NCBI GenBank assembly: GCA_900316715.1
Contig: ONEC01000007.1
Span: forward strand, 1-39,982
Direction of reading: 5' to 3'
Length of the DNA stretch: 39,982 nt
From: an uncultured Eubacteriales bacterium
GTDB taxonomy: Bacteria; Bacillota; Clostridia; Lachnospirales; Lachnospiraceae
Position 1 is the first letter of the stretch. Every line of letters starts with the position of its first letter. The notes beneath the pieces were generated by a model. That model searched no databases and was not told the origin of the DNA. It saw only the letters and a list, made by a program, of their open reading frames with translations. The translations under genes and the position numbers were made by a program. Shown one piece after another: positions 24,687 through 33,061 of the stretch.

Positions 24687-26474
24687 TTAACCCTCGTTTT
24701 CAAGGGAGCTGTAATAACTTTCGAGTTTTGGTCTTGCAGCAAGAAAATATTTGTTTAATTCCTCATCAAATTGAGTCCCCATTCCCTCTTCTATGATGCT
24801 AAATGCCTGCTCAAATGACATGCTGTCTTTATAACATCTTTTTGAAACCAGTGCATCATATACATCGGCAATTGCCATGATCCGGGCTTCAAACGGAATC
24901 TCATCTCCTTTTAAATGATCCGGATATCCCGATCCATCTATACGCTCATGATGATAATGGGCTACATTTTCTGCGATGGCAGCAAATTCCGGTTCCTCAA
25001 CGCCCTCCAGAACCTTATGAACTATCTCGGCCCCACGGGCGGCGTGTATCTTCATCTGCTCAAATTCCTCAGGTTCAAAACGTCCCGGCTTTCTGAGAAT
25101 CTTGTCATCTACCGCAATCTTTCCCAGATCATGCATAGGCGCCGCCTTTATCATGTATCGGGCAAACTTTTTATCAACGTGGCATTCCGGGTCCCTCAGC
25201 ATTTCACCCATAAGAATCCTGATTCCTTCGCTGGTACGTTTTATATGGCCGCCGGTGCTCATATCTCTTCCTTCAACCATTTCCGCAAGTCCCAGTACCA
25301 TCTTATCCTGAATCTCCTGAATATGTGCAGTCTTCGCTTCCACCTCTTCTGAAAGCTCCTGATTATATTCTTTTAAGAGATTGGTATAATTCCTAATGGC
25401 GGTCTCATCTACTATAACCACCTGATAACCCTTTATGCGCTTGCCGTCACGAAGATAATCTACAATGAACTTATAATGTTTTCCTCCCCTGTTGACATGT
25501 CTTATCTGGTTATTATCTTCCTCTGACTCATCGATCATCTGTCCAAACTCAATCTTCTCATCCTCAGACAGTTCTTCCTCTACTGTTTTATTTCTGTTGA
25601 AACGGCTGCTTTTATCAAATTCATCCAGCCAGGAATTCATGTGAGACAGTGGTCTTTTCCTGATATTAAAAGGCTTGTCTATCTCCTGTTCCCCGATTTC
25701 AGGGAAGAACTTCAGCGCTGTAGGATTTGCTCCGAGAAATCTCCTCTTTCTGTCGAGAGACATAAACCCGTTCTCCGCTTTATCAATAAGAGCTGAGGCT
25801 TCAGTGATACTGATGTTATACATTCCGGTTCTCTCCATGATAAGCAGGAAGATCACCTGGAATATGATGTACGACACTGCAATTGCTTTGAACTGGTCTC
25901 CCACCAGAGTCTTCCCATAGAAGAAGGAAATTACTGAAACCATTTCCGCAGTTATGAAAAGGATTATGGTTCTGTATGCCACACTCTTCTTCCTGAAAAT
26001 GCAGTAAAAAAGCAGTCCTATTCCTATCAGCGTATAAACCGCGATCATGATATAGAATACAGTATGCATGACACCATACTCTTTTATGAGCGTCGGATGG
26101 CCATCCACCATTTTGAACTTAACGCTCTTATAAAACAGCTTATTAAATCCGATGGTAAGGATAAAGCCATACATTACCGTACTGGCACCCATCATGAGCA
26201 TGGACAGGCTCCTAGGCGTTCTTATATTAAAAAGAGCAATAATACTCAGTGTTATAAACAGGGAAAGAAAGGCCCCGCCAAGATAGATTATCTTGTTGGC
26301 CAGAAGTGCTTCTGTCATGCTTGTGGACATGGCAAACATAAAGTATCCCATCTCAGAGATCGGGATAAATATAAAAAGAAATGTAATGTTGATGTTGGTA
26401 TCTTCATTCCACCGCCATCTGAATATGACGGTGGCTATGATAGATAATATAAAACAAGTCAGATAAAAGTTCAT
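24687..26474 (-). CDS. 7TM sensor - PAS-like - HD-GYP protein
   Basis: The ATG at 26474 is preferred over an upstream TTG because GAGGG lies 8 bases before it. The 595-residue protein has an N-terminal membrane sensor of seven to eight helices (1-215) like the 7TM region of some histidine kinases, a PAS-like segment (about 220-360), a coiled coil (365-390) and a full HD-GYP domain (about 390-575) with HDLGK (448-452), HHERIDGSGYP (508-518) and the ADVYDAL region. It should hydrolyse c-di-GMP in response to a membrane or extracellular signal. It is the last gene of a three-gene operon with a small membrane protein and a DUF3160 protein. Confidence 0.9.
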   Translation of the reverse strand: MNFYLTCFILSIIATVIFRWRWNEDTNINITFLFIFIPISEMGYFMFAMSTSMTEALLANKIIYLGGAFLSLFITLSIIALFNIRTPRSLSMLMMGASTVMYGFILTIGFNKLFYKSVKFKMVDGHPTLIKEYGVMHTVFYIMIAVYTLIGIGLLFYCIFRKKSVAYRTIILFITAEMVSVISFFYGKTLVGDQFKAIAVSYIIFQVIFLLIMERTGMYNISITEASALIDKAENGFMSLDRKRRFLGANPTALKFFPEIGEQEIDKPFNIRKRPLSHMNSWLDEFDKSSRFNRNKTVEEELSEDEKIEFGQMIDESEEDNNQIRHVNRGGKHYKFIVDYLRDGKRIKGYQVVIVDETAIRNYTNLLKEYNQELSEEVEAKTAHIQEIQDKMVLGLAEMVEGRDMSTGGHIKRTSEGIRILMGEMLRDPECHVDKKFARYMIKAAPMHDLGKIAVDDKILRKPGRFEPEEFEQMKIHAARGAEIVHKVLEGVEEPEFAAIAENVAHYHHERIDGSGYPDHLKGDEIPFEARIMAIADVYDALVSKRCYKDSMSFEQAFSIIEEGMGTQFDEELNKYFLAARPKLESYYSSLENEG

Positions 26475-26478
26475 ATAG

Positions 26479-27036
26479 TCATCCCTCAACCAGTGTCAGT
26501 CCCCAGCTCTGCCAGTACCACACCGTGTCCCTTCCTTCAGGAGTTATTATATGCAACGCTTCTTCTTCATCCAGCTTTATATCCGAAGCCTCTATCCCCA
26601 TCTTTGAGGACATCCATACAGGCTTCATTCTGTCAACTCTGTTGTCTAAATAATCATATATAAAAATGTGCTGCGACCAGGTCTTCTCGTCCTTCTCAAC
26701 CCATATAGGTTTAAACTTACCGAAGCTTCCACGCCTCCAGACCAGAAGTATTATCTCATCCTCGTCATCGTGGTCTATATCTCCCACGATAAAATCAGAT
26801 ACGAGCCATCCTGCCTCGCTCTTCCAGACAATCTCTCCATCAGGCGTCTTCAATGAAAAGGTCTTATGCTTTAATACCAGTTCAGCCTTATCCGCATAAT
26901 CCGAAGTCACTGTCTTCCATGTGACCCACCGGGGAAGGAAAACTCCCCGGAGCCACATGATCACTACTATTCCCGCTATCAGGATAATTCCCGATATTAC
27001 GAATATGATCCTTTTAATCTTAGTATTCCCATTCAT
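26479..27036 (-). CDS. Small membrane-anchored protein with an acidic FG-GAP-like loop
   Basis: With ATG at 27036 the protein has 185 residues: short Lys-rich N-terminus, one membrane helix (9-29), then an extracellular domain rich in Trp and beta-strand-like segments. The loop DIDHDDEDE (86-94) resembles the calcium-binding Asp repeats of FG-GAP/VCBS proteins. I do not recognise the family. The gene overlaps the end of the DUF3160 gene by 17 bases and ends 4 bases before the HD-GYP gene, so it belongs to this operon and may be an accessory or ligand-binding part of the sensor. Confidence 0.65.
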   Translation of the reverse strand: MNGNTKIKRIIFVISGIILIAGIVVIMWLRGVFLPRWVTWKTVTSDYADKAELVLKHKTFSLKTPDGEIVWKSEAGWLVSDFIVGDIDHDDEDEIILLVWRRGSFGKFKPIWVEKDEKTWSQHIFIYDYLDNRVDRMKPVWMSSKMGIEASDIKLDEEEALHIITPEGRDTVWYWQSWGLTLVEG

Positions 27037-29530
27037 ATCTATAACTCTCGGACCAGTCTTCCTGTTTAGGCTGGCTCTCTCTGTCATAGTTATAGGCACC
27101 ATTTTCATCCAGCTCTATTCCAAGCATCTGTCTCCACTTGGAATCTGTAAGTCTCTCGGATATCGGCTGTTCAAACTGATAGAAAGAATATACTGAGCCG
27201 TAGGCAACCTTCTTAACACCATCAACTGTGATAATAACCTGTATAGTTCCTACTCTTCCTGTACCCAGCTCAAGGCATGTTCCGTTTGGATCTGTGGCTA
27301 CATCCGCAACAATTGCTGCAGGGAATTCCTCTGTTGTAAAATACTCATTTTCAGCATCATCCTTATTAACTTCCTGCCAGAAATGCTCCAGCTGTCCGCC
27401 ATAGCTCTTGATAAAGTCAAATTCTTCCTCTGTAGGAAGCTCATTTCTTAACTCTTTCTCTGATATAGTCTGAAGCTGTCCTGTAATCTGTGCAAGGAGT
27501 TCGAGATTTGCCTTATCCTCTGCAGAAAGGACTCCATAGCCTTCAAGTCCCTTTGAGGTTGCATTTACAAGTGCCGTAAGTCTTGCATATACTTCAGGCT
27601 CTGCTTCAACATAGCCTCTGTCATCACGTACAGGTGGCTCATCGCCGCCCATTTCTGCCATCATCTGCTTTGAATAGAGAATGGTATCATGCTTAAGCTC
27701 TGTATAACTTCCAAGGAAGGATGTAAGATTCTTCTTTCTCCATTCCTCTGACTGCATATATGTCGGATAGCCTTCTCCACGGACTTTAAGAGTAGGACGG
27801 AGTGTATTGAGCCAGCTTGAGTAAAGGCTTGCATTCCACTCTTCTTCATCCGCCTCATTTACCATGGTTCTGAGCTTATCCATGTTTTCATTATAATTCT
27901 TATAATCTGTGGCACCCTTCTCATCAAGAATAGTAAGGGCTGTATCTGATCCAAATGCAGCCGGAACATCCAGTGCATTCGGAAGCATGCGGTTATTACC
28001 CTCAGAATTTTCCTGAGTATTTCTGTAGCAGAGATTCTGGAAGATTGCTTCATCAATGGAGAATCTCTGACCCATAAATCTGAAGCCGATTATCTTTTCA
28101 GCTGCTTCCTCGTCAGAATCAGACTGAAGGACAACGACAGAATTGATCTTAGGCATTTCAAGCTTTTTTGTAAGTTCACAGTAGCTGTCCCATGCTGCAG
28201 TATCATTTACCATCTTGTCATATGATATCTCTGTTCCATAGGCCTGCTCAACCAGAGGTCTGAACTCAATATAACCATTATCATCAGATGCTCCTGCAAA
28301 GAAAGCTGTAACTGTATATATCTCCTCCCAGAGCGGAAGTGTATCATCATCAAGTGCAAGTGTCATAAGGAAGGCACTTCTGTTCTGATCTTCATTTGCT
28401 ACTGCAAAATTTCTTCTGCCGTACCACATCATAGCCTTAAAGTAACGCTTCAGTCCCTCTTCTGTATCATAGTATCCACGAGGGATGTACTGAGTATAGT
28501 CCTCCATATTTTCAGGGTCATTGAAAAGAGGTGACATGGTTATGCCCTGTGCTGCTTCGATCAGTTCAAGTTCTGCATCAACCACATCTTTAACTTCAGC
28601 CGGAATCTCAGAATCCGGATTCATAAGATGATTGCCGATGGCGAAGAAAGCAAGATTGGTCTTTGCTGCCTGCTCCCACTGAGTTCCCTTAAGAGCTTCC
28701 AGCTGTGCTGCTGACTTCTCCTGCATAAGGCGTCCCAGTTCATTAACATCTTCTGAAAGGTAATTCTTCTCAGTATTCTTCAGAACATGTGCAAAATACA
28801 GATGATATGTATGCATTATAGAATCAACTGTTACAAAGTTTGGTCTGTAATCATATCTGTTGGATTCATACACTTCAAAAAACTCTCTGTTGCCTTCCAT
28901 AACGAGGAACTGATTTGTCGCAAGCTTCTGCTTTGCTTCATCCGGAAGATATGCAACAAAGTCATAGTTGTCCAGATCAGAAAGATCCGGAGCAACCGTC
29001 TGTGCCGGTACGCTTGGAGCAAAATCCTCATAAGTGTAATCAAGATTATCATTTATGATGGATGGTCTTTTCTCATAAGACATACTTGCAAGAGTCGCTG
29101 AGCCCTCTACAGTCTTCTGGGCTTCTGTTTTATCTTCAGTAGCTGTTTCTGTTTCAGTCTCAGGCTTCGGTGCTTCTGTAACGGCCTCTGTCGTATTCTG
29201 ATCAGCCGTAAGCTTGCCATCATCATCTTTATCACGCAGTGCAAAGAAAAGAATGGTTCCGATAATAAGAACTATAGCTGCGGCTATAACTCCACCCACA
29301 AGAGCCTTATTGGTCTTCTTTGGCGGCTGAGACGGCTGCATTCCCTGCGGCATCTGCTGCTGCGGTGCCTGCTGCTGATACTGCGGTTGCTGCGGTGCCT
29401 GTTGCTGGTATTGAGGCTGCTGCGGTGCCTGTGGCTGAGGCGCTGCGTATTCAGGATTCGGCGTGCCGCAGATTGGGCATATCGGCGTATCCTTCGTAAG
29501 ATTATTATTTCCACAAACCGGACAAGACAT
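27020..29530 (-). CDS. Zinc-ribbon, membrane-anchored DUF3160 protein
   Basis: An 836-residue protein. It starts with a zinc ribbon (Cys3, 6, 18, 21), then a Gln/Pro/Tyr repeat linker (APQQPQYQQQ, about 30-70), one membrane helix (76-98), an acidic Thr/Glu-rich linker (100-145) and a large extracellular domain matching DUF3160 (about 170-830, with FVTVDSIMHTYHLYFAHVL and RMLPNALDVPAAFGSD). The function of DUF3160 is unknown. AGGGGGA lies 6 bases before the ATG. It is the first gene of an operon that ends with a HD-GYP protein, which ties an external domain to c-di-GMP turnover by context only. Confidence 0.82.
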   Translation of the reverse strand: MSCPVCGNNNLTKDTPICPICGTPNPEYAAPQPQAPQQPQYQQQAPQQPQYQQQAPQQQMPQGMQPSQPPKKTNKALVGGVIAAAIVLIIGTILFFALRDKDDDGKLTADQNTTEAVTEAPKPETETETATEDKTEAQKTVEGSATLASMSYEKRPSIINDNLDYTYEDFAPSVPAQTVAPDLSDLDNYDFVAYLPDEAKQKLATNQFLVMEGNREFFEVYESNRYDYRPNFVTVDSIMHTYHLYFAHVLKNTEKNYLSEDVNELGRLMQEKSAAQLEALKGTQWEQAAKTNLAFFAIGNHLMNPDSEIPAEVKDVVDAELELIEAAQGITMSPLFNDPENMEDYTQYIPRGYYDTEEGLKRYFKAMMWYGRRNFAVANEDQNRSAFLMTLALDDDTLPLWEEIYTVTAFFAGASDDNGYIEFRPLVEQAYGTEISYDKMVNDTAAWDSYCELTKKLEMPKINSVVVLQSDSDEEAAEKIIGFRFMGQRFSIDEAIFQNLCYRNTQENSEGNNRMLPNALDVPAAFGSDTALTILDEKGATDYKNYNENMDKLRTMVNEADEEEWNASLYSSWLNTLRPTLKVRGEGYPTYMQSEEWRKKNLTSFLGSYTELKHDTILYSKQMMAEMGGDEPPVRDDRGYVEAEPEVYARLTALVNATSKGLEGYGVLSAEDKANLELLAQITGQLQTISEKELRNELPTEEEFDFIKSYGGQLEHFWQEVNKDDAENEYFTTEEFPAAIVADVATDPNGTCLELGTGRVGTIQVIITVDGVKKVAYGSVYSFYQFEQPISERLTDSKWRQMLGIELDENGAYNYDRESQPKQEDWSESYRYEWEY

Positions 29531-29558
29531 ATTAAATCCCCCTATTTGTCATCCAAAA

Positions 29559-29579
29559 TGTCGGCCAAAACTGCCGACA
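29559..29579 (-). other. Leader hairpin of the DUF3160 gene
   Basis: TGTCGGC (29559-29565) pairs with GCCGACA (29573-29579) around a 7-base loop, about 30 bases before the start codon. A TTTTG follows on the minus strand. It lies between the candidate promoter and the ribosome site, so it could be a weak attenuator. Confidence 0.45.
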
Positions 29580-29605
29580 AACCTACTTTTAACCTAATTT
29601 ACATT

Positions 29606-29614
29606 TTACCATAC
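29606..29614 (-). promoter_or_regulatory. Candidate extended -10 promoter of the DUF3160 operon
   Basis: The minus strand reads TGGTAAAAT, an extended -10, about 75 bases upstream of the DUF3160 start. The -35 region is poor (TTCTTC at 16 bases), so this is a tentative call. Confidence 0.45.
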
Positions 29615-29641
29615 TTTTCAAAATGAAGAAGTAAAATATTT

Positions 29642-29684
29642 GTCACATATCGCCTCTGGGCTTTTGCCCAGGCGAATTCTTTTT
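29642..29684 (+). terminator. Plus-strand terminator-like hairpin, mirror copy
   Basis: TCGCC-TGGGC pairs with GCCCA-GGCGA around TTTT (29650-29675, with a 2-base bulge), followed on the plus strand by TTCTTTTTAG. No plus-strand gene lies upstream. The left arm is part of a near-copy, in inverted orientation, of the cstA terminator at 29718-29751. Confidence 0.65.
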
Positions 29685-29713
29685 AGTCCCATCCAGAAAC
29701 TGCCGTCAGCCAC

Positions 29714-29747
29714 AAAAAACGCCCCTGAGCAAAAGCCCAGAGGCGTG
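29714..29747 (-). terminator. Terminator of the cstA operon
   Basis: A 12-bp stem with two G-U pairs (about 29720-29731 with 29736-29747) and a TTTT loop on the minus strand, followed by TTTTTTG. Clear intrinsic terminator about 10 bases after the cstA stop. Confidence 0.88.
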
Positions 29748-29757
29748 TGACTACATT

Positions 29758-31524
29758 TTATTCAGCTGATTCCTTCTGCTTACCCTGCTTTGCAAGATTT
29801 ACAAAAGCATAAACCGCAAGTACAAGAGCAAGAACCACAAGGAGTGCTGCGAGGATAGCCTGGATATAAGCCCAGATATCTGCTCCGCCTGCACCAATAG
29901 CCTTTATCTTTCCCATGATTGTCTGGAAAAGTGAGCTTATTGTTACGATGAGCATGAATACCATAGGAACGTAGAACATCTTATTGTTCTTTCCAACCTT
30001 GCCGAGCCATGTGCAGACTGCAAGAAGTCCGACTGCAGCAAGAAGCTGGTTAGCAGCTCCGAAGAGCGGCCATATCTTAGCATATCCTGTCATTCCAAGA
30101 CCAACACCGAGAACAACTGTAACTACTGTTGCAAAGTAAGGATTACAAAGGAACTTCTTCTTTCCTGATACAGTCTGTACTGTCTCATCCGGTGCAAGCC
30201 AGAATTCCTGGAACATATAACGTGCAAGTCTTGTAGCTGTATCCAGTGATGTAAGACAGAATACAGATACTGCAAGAACGAACATGCTGTAGATGATTCC
30301 TACGATAGCGCTGTCTGCTCCTACAAATGAACCGATCATCTGTGAAATACCACCGGCAAAAACAGCTGTAGGACTTGTAAGTCCTGAAGCTGCAAGAGCT
30401 TCCTTATCAACATTTACTGTATGCCATACAAAGCCTACTGCGCAAAGAGAAATAACTGCAACTACGCACTCGATAAGCATAGAACCGTATGCTACAGGAC
30501 GTGCATTTTTCTCATTATCAATCTGCTTTGATGTTGTTCCTGAAGAAACAAGTGAGTGGAAACCTGATATAGCTCCACATGCAATTGTTACGAAAAGTGC
30601 AGGGAAGATACTGCCTGTTGCGAAAAGACCGTTAGTCTCAGTAATCTGCCATCCTGCAAATGCAGGGATATCAAGATGTCCCTGTCCGGCGATTGATGCG
30701 CCGATAATAGCAATGACTGCAACACCTATCATGAAGTAAAGCAGGAATGAGCTGAGATAATCTCTCGGCTGAAGAAGGATCCATACCGGTGTAACTGATG
30801 CGATCAGAATATATATACCGAGAATCCACATCCATGCATTATAAGAAATTGTGATAGGGCAGAAATTCATACCGATTGCCACGATAATGACAATGCCTAA
30901 AACACCGATAACTGAAGCAGGTCCGATAGGCATATTCTTACGATATACAAGAAAACCGAAAACGATAGCAAGAACGATAAAGAGCAATGAGATCATAGCT
31001 GTCTGCTGATGAGCTGTAAGAGCTGCTCCCTCTACTGCTACGCCTGCTGCGGTGGTGCTTCCAAAGGTACTTGCAACGATTGAACTGAAGGCTGCTACTA
31101 CAAGGAGCAGTGTCAGATAACCAAAGATAATGAATATCTTCTTAGCAAGATTTCCCATGGCATCCTCGATAACCTCACCGATGGACTGACCCTGATGACG
31201 CATAGATGCGAAAAGTGCACCGTAATCATGAACACCACCGAAGAAGATACCTCCGATAAGAACCCAGAGAAGTACAGGTATCCATCCGAAGATAGCTGCC
31301 TGAATAGGACCATTGATAGGACCCGCACCTGCTATTGATGAGAAATGATGTCCCATAAGGACAGGAGTCTTAGCCGGAACATAATCCACGCCGTCTTCCA
31401 TCTCATGTGCAGGAGTCTTCTTGTTAGGATCGATTCCCCACTGTTCTGCAAGCCATTTTCCGTAAAACACATAACCGCAGAGCAAGATTACGATACTGAT
31501 GATAAGTACTAATGCTGCATTCAT
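29758..31524 (-). CDS. cstA: CstA-family carbon starvation membrane transporter
   Basis: CstA proteins import peptides or pyruvate across the membrane during carbon limitation. The 588-residue protein has about 15-16 hydrophobic helices and the family-typical N-terminal motifs HHFSSIAGAGPINGP and GGVHDYGALFASMRHQG. It is shorter than the E. coli protein (about 700) but in the usual range for Gram-positive members. AGAGGGG precedes the ATG. It follows an unknown 180-residue gene by 55 bases. Which substrate it carries cannot be told from sequence. Confidence 0.93.
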   Translation of the reverse strand: MNAALVLIISIVILLCGYVFYGKWLAEQWGIDPNKKTPAHEMEDGVDYVPAKTPVLMGHHFSSIAGAGPINGPIQAAIFGWIPVLLWVLIGGIFFGGVHDYGALFASMRHQGQSIGEVIEDAMGNLAKKIFIIFGYLTLLLVVAAFSSIVASTFGSTTAAGVAVEGAALTAHQQTAMISLLFIVLAIVFGFLVYRKNMPIGPASVIGVLGIVIIVAIGMNFCPITISYNAWMWILGIYILIASVTPVWILLQPRDYLSSFLLYFMIGVAVIAIIGASIAGQGHLDIPAFAGWQITETNGLFATGSIFPALFVTIACGAISGFHSLVSSGTTSKQIDNEKNARPVAYGSMLIECVVAVISLCAVGFVWHTVNVDKEALAASGLTSPTAVFAGGISQMIGSFVGADSAIVGIIYSMFVLAVSVFCLTSLDTATRLARYMFQEFWLAPDETVQTVSGKKKFLCNPYFATVVTVVLGVGLGMTGYAKIWPLFGAANQLLAAVGLLAVCTWLGKVGKNNKMFYVPMVFMLIVTISSLFQTIMGKIKAIGAGGADIWAYIQAILAALLVVLALVLAVYAFVNLAKQGKQKESAE

Positions 31525-31579
31525 TTAAATCCCCTCTTTCATTATGCCGATATACCGCAGTCATATACCGGTGAAAAAT

Positions 31580-32122
31580 TTATATCTCAGTGGCAGAGCC
31601 GCTAAAGATCTTCTCATAAAAATCCGAAAGGTGTTTTGCCGCCTTATTCGCATAAGCTTTTCCTGTTGAAAGATCCATAAGAACCATATGACCTTCAACA
31701 TGTCCTCTTATAGTCATCAGATAATTTTTCTCGTATTTAAAATTCTTTAACGCTTTTATCGTTTCCTCGTCAGGTGTGGTCTCACACAGAAAAGCCGCTG
31801 TAAGATAAGAATACATATGATCCTTTTCCGGATACTTACCGCCCTTGCATACCAGAGTCGGAGCAAGGTAATCCTCCATCAGGCTTCTCATATCCTCTAT
31901 GTCCTTCACTGTGAGCTTTTTTGTCTTTATAAATAAAATGTGCTCAAAGCCATGAATGCTCCAGAGATTTGCCTTAGGACTGAGAACATACTTCTCGCTG
32001 ACAGTTGAGAAGTATCCATATGCGTCAGCCCGCACCGGACCGCTCTCATAATCTCTTGTTATATCAAAAGATTTTGAATATTCTTCTAGTAATAAATCAA
32101 AAAAATCGCTTTTATTTGACAT
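31580..32122 (-). CDS. Conserved-looking protein of unknown function
   Basis: A 180-residue soluble protein that I do not recognise. It has no signal peptide or membrane helix. Features are a helical acidic start (SNKSDFFDLLLEEYSKSF), a central KYVLSPKANLWSIHGFEHILFI stretch split by aromatic residues, two well-separated cysteines (near 92 and 112), and a C-terminal LMTIRGHVEGHMVLMDLSTGKAYANKAAK part. The gene lies 55 bases upstream of cstA on the same strand, so it may be co-transcribed and could regulate or assist the transporter. Confidence 0.75.
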   Translation of the reverse strand: MSNKSDFFDLLLEEYSKSFDITRDYESGPVRADAYGYFSTVSEKYVLSPKANLWSIHGFEHILFIKTKKLTVKDIEDMRSLMEDYLAPTLVCKGGKYPEKDHMYSYLTAAFLCETTPDEETIKALKNFKYEKNYLMTIRGHVEGHMVLMDLSTGKAYANKAAKHLSDFYEKIFSGSATEI

Positions 32123-32162
32123 AGTTCCGAATTCTTTCCTGAATTTTTGACCAACCTTCTCA

Positions 32163-32168
32163 ATTATA
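32163..32168 (-). promoter_or_regulatory. Candidate -10 of the unknown gene and cstA
   Basis: The minus strand reads a perfect TATAAT 40 bases before the start at 32122. The best -35 (TTGTGG, 32194-32189) is 20 bases away, too far for a good promoter, so only the -10 is suggested. Confidence 0.4.
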
Positions 32169-32201
32169 TTCCTTTTGTTTTTTCATATCCACAAAAAATT
32201 T

Positions 32202-32244
32202 AAAAAAAATGTGTCGAAATTTGTATTCAAACTTCGACACATTT
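32202..32244 (-). terminator. Terminator of the tRNA-Arg gene
   Basis: A 12-bp perfect stem (32207-32218 with 32233-32244) and 14-base loop, followed on the minus strand by eight T bases. It starts about 9 bases after the tRNA 3' end. Confidence 0.93.
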
Positions 32245-32252
32245 CACATTTG

Positions 32253-32326
32253 TGCGTCCTAGAGGATTCGAACCCCCGACCTTCTGGTCCGTAGCCAGAC
32301 GCTCTATCCAGCTGAGCTAAGAACGC
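32253..32326 (-). tRNA. tRNA-Arg (anticodon ACG)
   Basis: A 74-base cloverleaf on the minus strand: acceptor GCGTTCT/AGGACGC, D arm GCTC/GAGC, anticodon stem TCTGG/CCAGA with loop CTACGGA (anticodon ACG, expected to be edited to ICG), variable AGGTC and T arm with TTCGAAT. The CCA end is not encoded. It reads CGN arginine codons. It is flanked by its own promoter and terminator, so it is a single transcription unit. Confidence 0.96.
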
Positions 32327-32361
32327 ATATTATCCATAACAGATTTCTTACAACGCGACTC

Positions 32362-32391
32362 ATTATAATTCATTTACATTAATAATGTCAA
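32362..32391 (-). promoter_or_regulatory. Consensus promoter of tRNA-Arg inside the preceding gene
   Basis: Minus strand: perfect -35 TTGACA (32391-32386), 18-base spacer, perfect -10 TATAAT (32367-32362). It overlaps the last codons and stop codon of the phosphopantetheinyl transferase gene. The tRNA 5' end is about 30 bases after the expected start site. Confidence 0.85.
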
Positions 32392-33040
32392 GTGTAAACT
32401 TTATATCTTTTGAACATACCGATAAACAATAGTCTTCTCCCTCAGGTTTCAGGGTAGTAACATAGCATCCCGTTCCCTTAAATTCCCTATCGGTTTCTCT
32501 CATAATCTCGGATGTTTCCATATGTTTATAAAAGCTTTTCAGCGCAACGGATATTCCTTCCCCTGTGCATTTAAGATAAGCTTCTTTCTCAGTCCAGACT
32601 GCCCTGAACTCCCTGTCAGGATCATCTGATTCAAAGACTCTCTTCTGTTCCTGTTCCGAAAACATTCTTTTCGTCACTCTGAACTTTGTATCGGATTTTA
32701 CTTCTATATCAATCCCTACCGGATATCTGCTGATGACTGCAGCCACAAAATCTCCCGAATGGGAAATGTTAAACTCCGCACCTTCTATATTTTTAAAATG
32801 CGGTTTACCCTGAGGTCCCGCTTCTATATCATACTCTCCGAACTCCCCGCCAAGCTCATGAACTATAGCATAGCGGAGCAGAAGTCCTGCTGAAAGCGAC
32901 TCAGCTCTCACAGATGGATTCTTAAGTCTCGAAAGCTTCTCTTTTCTCCAGTCCGAAACCTTCTCAATAAGTTTATCTTCATTGGAGATAATACTATCTC
33001 TGTCAATCCTGGTAAGATATACATTTATTCTTTCTGGCAT
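32363..33040 (-). CDS. Sfp-type 4'-phosphopantetheinyl transferase
   Basis: It attaches phosphopantetheine from CoA to carrier proteins. The chosen ATG (33040) has GGAG six bases upstream, giving 225 residues; an ATG two codons earlier directly abuts that site. Family motifs are NISHSGD, VGIDIE (magnesium ligands Asp111 and Glu113) and WTEKEAYLKCTGEG. The length fits the Sfp group more than AcpS, so carrier proteins of nonribosomal peptide or polyketide type are possible, though none is in the window. It is the last gene of the fruK run, 21 bases after the DeoR-type regulator. Confidence 0.92.
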   Translation of the reverse strand: MPERINVYLTRIDRDSIISNEDKLIEKVSDWRKEKLSRLKNPSVRAESLSAGLLLRYAIVHELGGEFGEYDIEAGPQGKPHFKNIEGAEFNISHSGDFVAAVISRYPVGIDIEVKSDTKFRVTKRMFSEQEQKRVFESDDPDREFRAVWTEKEAYLKCTGEGISVALKSFYKHMETSEIMRETDREFKGTGCYVTTLKPEGEDYCLSVCSKDIKFTLDIINVNEL

Positions 33041-33061
33041 ATCCATCTCCGGTCATATAAT

